From an uncultured Halobacteria archaeon (lineage in GTDB: Archaea > Halobacteriota > Halobacteria > Halobacteriales > Haloferacaceae): 36,058 bases of DNA. This document shows, piece after piece, positions 15,991 to 22,893 of the stretch. The translations under genes were made by a program, and so were the position numbers. Within the stretch, counting starts at the first letter, position 1. Every line of letters begins with the position of its first letter. The notes under the pieces were generated by a model. It made no database searches and was not told the origin of the DNA. It saw nothing but the letters and a program-made list of their open reading frames with translations. Location of the stretch: positions 1 to 36,058 of the forward strand of contig CAKZQY010000289.1 in NCBI GenBank assembly GCA_937142015.1, in the 5' to 3' direction.

Positions 15991-17724
15991 ATGGCAGCAC
16001 CGAACCGCACCACTGTAGGACGGATCGCCAGACAGGTAGCGACGGATATCGACGGCACGATCCAGAACCTCCCAGTGGTGGTGGACGCGCTCGATCACCC
16101 GGACAGGACGATCAGGCTGACCGCGATGTGGGCGCTCGTGGTCGTCGCCGACTTCCGCCCGAACACGCGGGACTCCATCGTCACGCAGGCGAAGTCACGC
16201 GCAGCCGTCGAGGCCCAGTTCGTCGTCGATATTCTCACCAACCAGTCCGAGCTCTCTCCCGAGGAAGCGGAGACGGTCGACGACGGTCCCGGGCTGCCGA
16301 GTTCGATCCAGCCCCCGGAGAGTGGGGGTGACGACGGCGACCAGTCGAGTAGTGGACTCTCGGGCCCGGACCCGTCGTCGAACGAGACAGCGAGCGACGG
16401 GGTCGGCACGGCCGGCGAATCGGCACACGGCGGCATCACCAACGCGGAGCCCGGTGCGGCACTCGATCCCGGCACTCCCACCGGCAGATCGGCGGGGCCC
16501 GATCAGGAGGGGCCGCTCAGAATCCACCCAGACGCACAGAAGGTGGTCCAGACAGTCGTCGAGGAGATGTGGAAAGCGCCACAGCGCACCCCGTCACTGT
16601 TGAGTCTGTTGGAACACGACAGCCACCACGTCAGACTGACAGCGATGTGGGGTGTCGCGCTGATGGCGGAACACCACCCGACGAACGTCAACCACCTCGC
16701 AGCCCGGATTCGACAACACGAGTCGAAGGAGTCGGACTTCCTCGTCGAGATGCTGGATCACTACCACGACGTACAGGTGAGTGCCGCCGGACAGGTGGAG
16801 GTGACACTCGCACCCCCCGAAGAACAGCTCGACGGGACACTCTGGGGGCCGTTCATCACCTACCCCAAAGTGGAAGACCGCGTCGTGGGCGAGCAGTCGA
16901 ACACGTTCACGCCGGAGTCGGACGTGCTCCAGGCGGTGAGTTCCATCGAGCTCGTCGGGCTGTCGCGCCACGAGCGGGTGTACGTCGCTGCCGGCACACT
17001 CGACAACGAGTACACGAAGTTCAACATCCACACGTACGTCCCGGACGGCCGGTACGCGATCAAGGAGTACCAGCGGAACTTCCAGCCCGCCATCGACGGG
17101 TGGATTGCCGTCGACGAGCTGGAGAACGTGGCGTCCGTCCACGACTACGGTCGCACGCCCCACCCGTGGGTCGCAACTGACTACCTCCCGCGGCCGTTGT
17201 GGCAGTCCGGCCGACTCCCACCCGGGACGGCCGTGCGGACCGGCATCGAGCTGTGTGACGCCGTCGGGACGATGCACCGCGGCGGCACTGCTCACGGCGC
17301 GATCTCGCCGTGGTCGATCGGGCTCGTCCGTACGGCGTCGGCGTACGTTCCGAAGCTGACACGCGTCGGCATGGCGGCCCACCTCGGCGACGAGCGAGCG
17401 CTCAGACACGACGAGCGGTTCGCGCCGCCGGAGGCGCTCAGCCAGGAGTACGGCTCGGTCGGCCGACTCGCAGACGTGTACGGACTCGGTGTGACCCTGT
17501 ACGCGATGCTCACCGGCGAGGCACCGCCGTACCCACGGAACCTCGACGGTGAGTTCGTCCCCGTAGACGTTCCGGACCCGACCACCACGGTCTCCTCGCT
17601 CCCCTCGAAGGTAGACACGATTGTCCAGACTGCGACGGCGACGGAGAAGCCGTGGCGCTACGAGTCGGTCAGCAGACTGGGACAGGACCTCAGAAGTGTG
17701 GTCTCGGAGGCCGACGAACAGTGA
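15991..17724 (+). CDS. Pseudokinase with duplicated HEAT-like N-terminal domain
   Basis: In this 577-residue protein, an alpha-helical unit occurs twice (about residues 10-88 and 177-260) with near-identical cores (IRLTAMWALVVVAD and VRLTAMWGVALMAE). An 85-residue acidic, disordered linker separates the copies. A protein-kinase fold follows (about 315-570): the ATP-lysine motif is present (YAIKEY, Lys358), as are APPEAL (478-483) and DVYGLG (Asp495). The catalytic loop reads HGAISPWS instead of HGDLKPEN, and the DFG position reads VGM. The catalytic Asp, the metal Asn and the DFG Asp are thus all missing, so it should be an inactive scaffold or ATP-sensing protein. Its stop overlaps the next gene by 4 bp. 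The kinase-fold call is confident; the HEAT-type name is by pattern only. Confidence 0.85.
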   Translation: MAAPNRTTVGRIARQVATDIDGTIQNLPVVVDALDHPDRTIRLTAMWALVVVADFRPNTRDSIVTQAKSRAAVEAQFVVDILTNQSELSPEEAETVDDGPGLPSSIQPPESGGDDGDQSSSGLSGPDPSSNETASDGVGTAGESAHGGITNAEPGAALDPGTPTGRSAGPDQEGPLRIHPDAQKVVQTVVEEMWKAPQRTPSLLSLLEHDSHHVRLTAMWGVALMAEHHPTNVNHLAARIRQHESKESDFLVEMLDHYHDVQVSAAGQVEVTLAPPEEQLDGTLWGPFITYPKVEDRVVGEQSNTFTPESDVLQAVSSIELVGLSRHERVYVAAGTLDNEYTKFNIHTYVPDGRYAIKEYQRNFQPAIDGWIAVDELENVASVHDYGRTPHPWVATDYLPRPLWQSGRLPPGTAVRTGIELCDAVGTMHRGGTAHGAISPWSIGLVRTASAYVPKLTRVGMAAHLGDERALRHDERFAPPEALSQEYGSVGRLADVYGLGVTLYAMLTGEAPPYPRNLDGEFVPVDVPDPTTTVSSLPSKVDTIVQTATATEKPWRYESVSRLGQDLRSVVSEADEQ

Positions 17725-18641
17725 TCACGCCGACAGCACTCCCCGGTACGGAGTTCGCCCCGACGGGTGTCGATTCGTCGTCGACAGTCGTCGATCCGTC
17801 GTCGACAGTCGTGGCTCCCGCCTCGCTCGTCGGCACGATACCCGACGCACTCGTCCCACTCGTCGGCACGACGCACGACGCACTCGTCCCACTCGTCGGC
17901 ACGACACCCGATGCGATGGTCCCACTGGTCGGCACGACGCCGGGGACGAACCTGATCTGGTTCGTCGGCTTCGTGTTGTTGGGTGCGCTGTCCGCGTGGA
18001 TGGCGACACTCGCCTACCGGATCTCCGGGGCCTCCCCGGAGTCACAGGGATCACTCTGGTGGTACTTCACCCTCGTCGGCATCGTCGGCACGCTCGTTGG
18101 GGGTGTCGGGGGGGCGCGTGTGACCCTCGCAGAGCCCCCGTTGGCGTTCCGGGCGCTCGTGCCGACGCTGTTGCTGGGCTACGTGTTCGTCTGTGCGCTC
18201 ACACTCCGCGAGGCGCAGTACAACGCCGTCTTCTCCAACACGGAACTCGACCGACTCGGGGAGTACCCCACGCGGCGCGGCGTCGAGGTTGGTATCGTCG
18301 TCGGTATCTTGGGTGTCGGGATTCCGCCGTTGTTCCTCGACGGCACCCTGTCTGCGGTGTTGTCGATTCTGCTGGTGCCGGCGGTGGTCGGCTACGGCGG
18401 CTACTACTTCCAGCAACACCTCCGTGGCAGCGCGACGCAGGGAACACTCATCGACACGCTGATGCGTCACCTCCTGTTGACGCTCGTGTTCCTCTCGCTG
18501 GTGGTCGTGGCGACGGCTGTCCTCCTCGTGTCTCCCGAAGAGGTGCTGTTCGACAGCCTCGGCGCGACGTTCCTGCTGATGGGGACCTCCTCGCTGGTCG
18601 CGGTCGTGATCAAGTTCCGTCAACACGCTGTCGCGGTGTGA
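17721..18641 (+). CDS. Seven-TM protein coupled to the pseudokinase
   Basis: The 306-residue protein starts at a GTG overlapping the pseudokinase stop (GTGA), so the two are probably translated together. The first 70 residues are low-complexity and lie outside the membrane. They comprise two VDSSSTVV-type repeats (24 bp) and then about four copies of an 11-residue unit DALVPLVGTTP. Seven hydrophobic segments follow at about residues 75-97, 113-133, 143-163, 187-208, 212-233, 250-272 and 280-302. No transporter or enzyme motif is visible. The pairing suggests a membrane partner for the soluble pseudokinase. The family is unrecognised. Confidence 0.82.
   Translation: MITPTALPGTEFAPTGVDSSSTVVDPSSTVVAPASLVGTIPDALVPLVGTTHDALVPLVGTTPDAMVPLVGTTPGTNLIWFVGFVLLGALSAWMATLAYRISGASPESQGSLWWYFTLVGIVGTLVGGVGGARVTLAEPPLAFRALVPTLLLGYVFVCALTLREAQYNAVFSNTELDRLGEYPTRRGVEVGIVVGILGVGIPPLFLDGTLSAVLSILLVPAVVGYGGYYFQQHLRGSATQGTLIDTLMRHLLLTLVFLSLVVVATAVLLVSPEEVLFDSLGATFLLMGTSSLVAVVIKFRQHAVAV
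17764..17943. repeat. In-frame 24-bp and 33-bp tandem repeats
   Basis: GTCGATTCGTCGTCGACA-type units of 24 bp (17768-17815) are followed by 33-bp units containing CACTCGTCGGCACGAC (about 17826-17943). They encode the N-terminal region of the 7-TM protein. Copies are imperfect, with several silent and conservative changes. Confidence 0.8.
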
Positions 18642-18706
18642 GCGGTGGCCGTTCCCTTCTCGTAAATTCACCGTTCGCTCGCTCTTACCGTGGCAAGGCG
18701 TGGGTA

Positions 18707-19246
18707 TCATCTGTCGGGGAGTGAGTCGTATTTGTCGTGGATGTGGCGCAGTCGCGTCGCAATTTCACACATGTCACCCGGTCCTACGCCTTCGAAAAAT
18801 TCTCTGGTAGCCATTAATTTTGATTTTTCTTCTCTGTTATCACCGAATTTACAGCAGTAGTCGGTATTCAGTTCGTACTCGTCGGCGTAACAGTGTCTGA
18901 ACACGACTGCCGCTCGTGGACAGTGGTAACACGACGTGACAACGGTCACTGTCGAAATAGTGTCTATGTTGTTGACAACTCGTCGAGTGAAAAACCCATT
19001 ACCGACCGTGTCGAGTGCGTGTGGATCTGTGTGGATTCGAGTGGGGTCGACGCCTTCGGACTTTGCGTAGTCGGCCATCACTTCACACTCTGCTGCCGGG
19101 ACAGAAGGGTTCGACTGTCCTCCGGAGAAGACGATGTGCTGTGACGCCGTTTCGCGGAACGCTGTAATCCCCATCTCGATACGCGCTCGAAGCTCCGGGT
19201 GAACAGTCTGTCCCACGAGCCGGTGACCGAGAACAACCACAACCAT
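18707..19246 (-). CDS. DUF218 (YdcF/SanA/ElyC-like) protein
   Basis: The 179-residue protein shows the DUF218 pattern: VVVVLGHRL at the N-terminus, then IVFSGGQ, then an acidic E-x-x-MADYA helix, then THTD-like IHTDPHALDTVGNG and the strand STVTVVTSCYHCPRAAVVF. The family is widespread; bacterial members affect envelope processes, and YdcF binds S-adenosylmethionine. No signal peptide or TM segment is present, unlike SanA/ElyC, so this form is cytosolic. A TATA box (minus-strand TTATATA, 19270-19276) lies 23 nt before the ATG and supports a leaderless transcript. Base composition is more AT-rich than the neighbours, a sign of transfer. Confidence 0.82.
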   Translation of the reverse strand: MVVVVLGHRLVGQTVHPELRARIEMGITAFRETASQHIVFSGGQSNPSVPAAECEVMADYAKSEGVDPTRIHTDPHALDTVGNGFFTRRVVNNIDTISTVTVVTSCYHCPRAAVVFRHCYADEYELNTDYCCKFGDNREEKSKLMATREFFEGVGPGDMCEIATRLRHIHDKYDSLPDR

Positions 19247-19269
19247 GGTCGTTTGAACTATTGAGGTTG

Positions 19270-19276
19270 TATATAA
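19270..19276 (-). promoter_or_regulatory. TATA box of the DUF218 gene
   Basis: Minus-strand TTATATA, 23 nt from the ATG at 19246, fits leaderless transcription. It lies in the divergent gap between the DUF218 gene and the AT-rich plus-strand pair. Confidence 0.65.
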
Positions 19277-19364
19277 GTGTTTCTGTATCGGAATTTTTTA
19301 TACGAAAGAAAAGGATATTTACTAGAAAGAGAGCTAGCAGACAGATGGGAACGAACAACAAATC

Positions 19365-19637
19365 ATGAAACACAACAAGTGCCACAACGAAGTCGAGTGG
19401 TCGAGTATAGACGAGGAGAGCGAGTTCGTGCGTCTGTGCCGAACTGAGAGCGGGTCGTGGGATATTATTCTCCCAGCGGCAGAACTCGCTGACCCGGTTC
19501 TGAGTGTAACAGAAGAGATCGGCCCGACCATTTTGCTGTTTTTGCTAGAAAGAATGGTGGAAGAAAAAGACAAAAAACATAAATCTGAAAAAATGAAAAA
19601 AGTCAAAATTATCGAGAGAATGTCAAAAAGGTGCTAG
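19365..19637 (+). CDS. Small unknown protein with Lys-rich tail
   Basis: This 90-residue protein starts at an ATG. Its first two thirds are acidic (EVEWSSIDEESEFVRLC, SWDIILPAAELADPVL), with a short hydrophobic stretch (GPTILLFLLERM). The last 27 residues are strongly Lys-rich, which is unusual for a haloarchaeal protein. The family is unrecognised. The stop overlaps the start of the next ORF, which is in the -1 frame. A run of five A residues just before the stop could allow a frameshift that would join the two proteins. Poly-A tracts here also make sequencing error possible. Confidence 0.6.
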   Translation: MKHNKCHNEVEWSSIDEESEFVRLCRTESGSWDIILPAAELADPVLSVTEEIGPTILLFLLERMVEEKDKKHKSEKMKKVKIIERMSKRC

Positions 19638-20578
19638 GCCAACTCAACGAGTCCGACATCTTCGTGGGACCACGCCGACCGTGGGTAGAACAGAAAACAA
19701 AGAGTCTTGAAAAGGAGTTCTTTCAGGGTTTGCTCCAGCACACGTCACTCGAGCGCAGCAGGGTGTCGCGTCTGTTGTCCCAGCTCCCGTCGTCTCTAGG
19801 ATCACCCCGGTCCGCAGCCAGCCTTGACGACTTGTCGGCAGAACTTTTCGAGGAAGGATCGGTGTATGAGATGGAAACTATTGGCACACTGTCTGCTAAC
19901 GAATTCTTCCAGACTCTAGACCTCGTCATTGAGGCAAATCTGGCGATGACGCAGACCGATCCGAGGGAGATCATTCTCGGTGACGACATGGACGTTGACT
20001 TCTCCGGCGATATCGTCTCCATCGGTGGTCCTATCCCGAACTTTTTCACTCGAAACGTGATGTACGGTCCTCTGCTCTCACTCCCATATGTTTTTAATCT
20101 TAATCCAAAAAATATTAATAAAAATCTAAGAGACTATACCCCGGAGAAACTGCGTCGCGTTGGTCTCAGCGATGACGAGGGGTTCGACTCTCGCCCGAAC
20201 TGGCACTTCGTAGACTCTAAAGGGGAGGTGCCGTGTATTGCGGGTAGCCCAGCGAAACCAGACAGTCGTGATGACAGGTGGTGGACAGACTACTTCACAG
20301 TTATAAAAGTCCCGAATATACACCCAGAGGCACCCGCCATCGAGAGCCACGAACGCCGGGACGCAATCGTACTCGCGGGATGCCACGGATTTGGGACGAG
20401 AGCGGCGATCCAAGCACTTAAGCACGGTGGTGTGCTCGAAACAATCGAATCAGAGGTTGAAGACGGGTACTTCCAGTTACTCGGGCGTGTCGAACGGAGC
20501 AGTGGTACTGCAATCTCCGAGGACGACATCATGATTTCTGAAAGACACCTCAAGCCGCTCTCTCCCGGGGGAGAATAA
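19631..20578 (+). CDS. Unknown protein with a Gly-rich nucleotide-binding-like C-terminal region
   Basis: The 315-residue frame starts at a GTG inside the last codons of the preceding gene. The N-terminal 110 residues are helical. Then come VSIGGPIPNFFTRN (about 133-146) and, after an insertion of about 95 residues, DAIVLAGCHGFGTRAA (about 246-261). These are two Gly-rich strand-turn segments spaced as in an alpha/beta fold that binds a small ligand. I do not recognise the family. Composition is AT-rich (an AATCTTAATCCAAAAAATAT stretch near 20097). It belongs with the upstream 90-aa gene, either as an overlapping operon partner or as the -1 frame half of a fused protein. Confidence 0.7.
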   Translation: MLGQLNESDIFVGPRRPWVEQKTKSLEKEFFQGLLQHTSLERSRVSRLLSQLPSSLGSPRSAASLDDLSAELFEEGSVYEMETIGTLSANEFFQTLDLVIEANLAMTQTDPREIILGDDMDVDFSGDIVSIGGPIPNFFTRNVMYGPLLSLPYVFNLNPKNINKNLRDYTPEKLRRVGLSDDEGFDSRPNWHFVDSKGEVPCIAGSPAKPDSRDDRWWTDYFTVIKVPNIHPEAPAIESHERRDAIVLAGCHGFGTRAAIQALKHGGVLETIESEVEDGYFQLLGRVERSSGTAISEDDIMISERHLKPLSPGGE

Positions 20579-20688
20579 AATAGTTAGAGCCCAATCGCAC
20601 GGTCAACACTCGGAGTGAGCTTGACCTCAGATAGGAGGAGTGCGACACGGACCAAGCAACTTGAGTGAGACCAGTCTTGTTATAGGGT

Positions 20689-21573
20689 GTGAAGGCCGAA
20701 ACAACGCTCGAATCACGAGTCCTCTCTCGTGTCGACGACGGTGGTAGTGTCTGTGAGGATCTTACAGGCGCTACAGCGGACACGGTCTGGGTGTTAGATG
20801 GGGCAAGTGGTGCAGTGAGAGAAAACCTAACAGACGCACCTAGCGATGGTCGGTGGTACGTCGAACAGTTCGACAATTATCTGACTGAGAGTGAGGGAGC
20901 CTCTGCACCGCTCCCAGAGGTAGTCCGGCGTGGCGTACGGCGTGTCGGCGGTCGACTGCGGACACTCACTGAGGACACAGAACTGACACGAGTGAGACAG
21001 CCACTCACTGCTGGCGCAGTACTCCGGGCGAGAGACGGCTGGCTCGAATACCTGCTGTCCGCAGACTGTAACCTTGCCCTACAGCGCCCCGACGGTCGAA
21101 CTGAAGTGATTCGTGGTGACGGACCACGATCCTTAGATGCCAGTGTACTCGAGTCGATTCAGCGACTGAAGCAGAACGGGGGGCTCTCACACGAGGTTGC
21201 ACGTCGCCGGACGAGAAACCAGATTGTCGAGAATCGTAGACAACTGAACACACCCGGCGGGTACTGGGCGCTGTCTGTGGACACACGAGCGGTTGACCAT
21301 GCACGGGGCTCGACCCTGAATCCGGCCAGTGTCGACAGGATAGCGCTGTACACTGACGGGTTCGAACGTCTCACCGAGTTGTACGAGGCAGTCGGCTACT
21401 CAACAATCTTCGAGAGAGCAGAGGAGGGGAGCCTCGCCCCACTTTTCGAGAAGCTCCGAAGTGTCGAGTCGTCGGATCCTAACTGTGAACAGTATCCGCG
21501 TACGAAGCCGAGTGACGACGCTGCGCTGTCTGTCGTTGATATCCCTGATAGACTCGGATCGTTGTCACGGTAA
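20689..21573 (+). CDS. PP2C-like protein phosphatase
   Basis: The 294-residue protein shows the scattered metal-binding pattern of PP2C/PPM phosphatases: VWVLDGASG (Asp37-Gly38), a LEYLLSADCN strand in place of the GDS motif (Asp126), GGYWALSVD, then IALYTDGFERL (Asp223-Gly224) and SDDAALSVVD (Asp276-Asp277). All key Asp positions are present, so activity on phosphoserine/threonine proteins is plausible, although the GDS site is degenerate. An in-frame TAG at 20683-20685 means the GTG at 20689 is the earliest possible start. No TM segment is seen. The nearest kinase-fold protein is the pseudokinase 3 kb upstream. It follows the AT-rich pair by 110 bp and runs the same way. Confidence 0.75.
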   Translation: MKAETTLESRVLSRVDDGGSVCEDLTGATADTVWVLDGASGAVRENLTDAPSDGRWYVEQFDNYLTESEGASAPLPEVVRRGVRRVGGRLRTLTEDTELTRVRQPLTAGAVLRARDGWLEYLLSADCNLALQRPDGRTEVIRGDGPRSLDASVLESIQRLKQNGGLSHEVARRRTRNQIVENRRQLNTPGGYWALSVDTRAVDHARGSTLNPASVDRIALYTDGFERLTELYEAVGYSTIFERAEEGSLAPLFEKLRSVESSDPNCEQYPRTKPSDDAALSVVDIPDRLGSLSR

Positions 21574-21580
21574 CGGAAAA

Positions 21581-21587
21581 TTTATTA
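21581..21587 (+). promoter_or_regulatory. TATA box of the SDR gene
   Basis: TTTATTA at 21581-21587 lies 22-29 nt before the ATG at 21610, which supports that start and a leaderless transcript. A TTG at 21591 that would lengthen the protein is too close to it. Confidence 0.6.
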
Positions 21588-21609
21588 GTTGAATAATATA
21601 ATTGGCATT

Positions 21610-22413
21610 ATGGACAGAGGCGAGGGCCGAATCGCGGTCGTGACAGGCGGTGGCGGGTCGAACATCGGGCGGTCGGTGTCTCGGCGGCTCGCAGCGGTGA
21701 ACGAACGGGTGGTCGTTGTCGACAAAGATACCACGGCTGGGACCGAGACCGTCGACCTGATCGAGTCGGAAGACGGCAACGATGCGGTGTTTCTGGAGTG
21801 TGACGTGACAGTCCCCGACGCCGTGTCGTCGGTGCTCGACAGCGTCGTCGCAGAGTTCGGCTCGCTCGACGTGCTCGTCAACAACGCTGGGGGTGCCTCC
21901 GGGCTCCGTCTCGAAGATATCGACGAGGCGACGTTCGACGACAATGTCGACGTGAATCTCAAGTCGGCGTTCTTCACGACGCGTGCGGCACTCCCACACC
22001 TGCGAGACGGTGACGGCGGGAACGTCGTGTTCGTATCGAGTATCAACGCGCTGTTGGGCGGGTTCAGTGAGGTGGCCTACTCGGTCTCGAAAGCCGGACT
22101 CCACGCGCTCGCGCGGTGTCTCACAGCAGACTACGCCGGGGACGGTGTTCGGTTCAACGTCGTCTGTCCCGGCTCGGTGATCGGCAACTCCGACACGTGG
22201 GAAGAACGTGAACGGAGGGACCCGGGAACGAAACGCCGAATCCACGAACTGTACCCCGTCGGTCGGTACGGTGACCCGGAGGACGTTGCCGCTGCTGTCG
22301 AGTTCCTGTCGTCGCCGCGTGCTTCGTGGATTTCGGGTGTCACACTCCCAGTCGATGGGGGATTGACAGCTACCGGCGGCCTGCCGGGGGGTCGGTGGTG
22401 GGAGAACATCTGA
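21610..22413 (+). CDS. Short-chain dehydrogenase/reductase (FabG-like)
   Basis: The 267-residue enzyme is an SDR of the classical type. It has the cofactor loop TGGGGSNIGRS (about residues 14-24), DVTVPD, VNNAGG, the catalytic Ser in VFVSSINAL and YSVSKAG with the catalytic Tyr-x-x-x-Lys, and the C-terminal VTLPVDGG. The acidic residue after the second strand (VVVVDKD) favours NAD. The substrate is unknown; sugar and keto-acid dehydrogenases have this layout. It is transcribed alone from its own TATA box, just after the PP2C gene. Composition is back to the GC-rich norm. Confidence 0.92.
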   Translation: MDRGEGRIAVVTGGGGSNIGRSVSRRLAAVNERVVVVDKDTTAGTETVDLIESEDGNDAVFLECDVTVPDAVSSVLDSVVAEFGSLDVLVNNAGGASGLRLEDIDEATFDDNVDVNLKSAFFTTRAALPHLRDGDGGNVVFVSSINALLGGFSEVAYSVSKAGLHALARCLTADYAGDGVRFNVVCPGSVIGNSDTWEERERRDPGTKRRIHELYPVGRYGDPEDVAAAVEFLSSPRASWISGVTLPVDGGLTATGGLPGGRWWENI

Positions 22414-22633
22414 ACACCCTGTGAGAGTGCGCTCGGACGTGTCACTGTTGTCCACAAACAGATGTCTCCCTGCCGAGAGCGCAGTGCCTACTTGACGGTC
22501 GGTTTCACCGCCCGACAGTATCGGCCGAATCGAGCGTATCCAGCCCACTCGATCCGGTTTCTGGCGTGAATTCGGAAAACTAACCAGAAGATACATAACG
22601 CACGGTCGGCCGACTCACACGCAGGACTGGACC

Positions 22634-22756
22634 ATGACCACGGAACAGCACCCGAGTGAGCACGCACCGCCGACGGTCCCCGCCGTCTCGAACGACGGTG
22701 AGACTGGTACTGCGACGGAGAGACGACAGCGTCACGGCGGAGGGCGACAGTGTTGA
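22634..22756 (+). CDS. Possible 40-aa leader peptide
   Basis: An ATG at 22634 opens a 40-codon frame (MTTEQHPSEHAPPTVPAVS, then an Arg/Gly-rich end) with a TATA-like ATACATAA (22591-22598) upstream. The composition is polar and shows no fold. Its main interest is that its TGA overlaps the GTG of the following small membrane ORF, so its translation could deliver ribosomes to that gene. Confidence 0.4.
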   Translation: MTTEQHPSEHAPPTVPAVSNDGETGTATERRQRHGGGRQC

Positions 22757-22851
22757 ACGACCTCACGGAGTCCGACATCCTCGTCGTGATGCTCCTGACC
22801 GTCTGGAGTCTCGTCTGTCTCGCTGCTGTCGGCTTCCGGTTCGGATTCTGA
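22750..22851 (+). CDS. 33-aa single-TM small protein
   Basis: A GTG at 22750 is preceded by GGAGGG (22739-22744) with a 5-nt spacer, an unusually good Shine-Dalgarno site for this window. The product is an acidic N-terminus (LNDLTESD), one hydrophobic helix (ILVVMLLTVWSLVCLAAVGF) and RFGF at the end. This looks like a genuine small membrane protein. It overlaps the preceding 40-codon ORF, so the two are probably coupled. The function is unknown. Confidence 0.6.
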   Translation: MLNDLTESDILVVMLLTVWSLVCLAAVGFRFGF

Positions 22852-22893
22852 GCTTCCACTCGCCCACTCGTCTGTCTCGTCTCTCGTCGGATC

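Larger units (their letters stand above)
18700..20600. other. AT-rich accessory patch
   Basis: Composition falls sharply here; for example 19561-19620 has 13 G or C in 60 bases, against a GC-rich window. AT-rich codons occur inside the genes as well as between them. No transposase, integrase, tRNA or flanking direct repeat was seen. The edges are approximate. Confidence 0.7.

Noticed and set aside
17618-18724. 367-codon plus-strand frame over the 7-TM gene
   Set aside because: It is Arg-rich with no membrane segments, whereas the overlapping frame has seven clean hydrophobic helices and a GTGA-coupled start.
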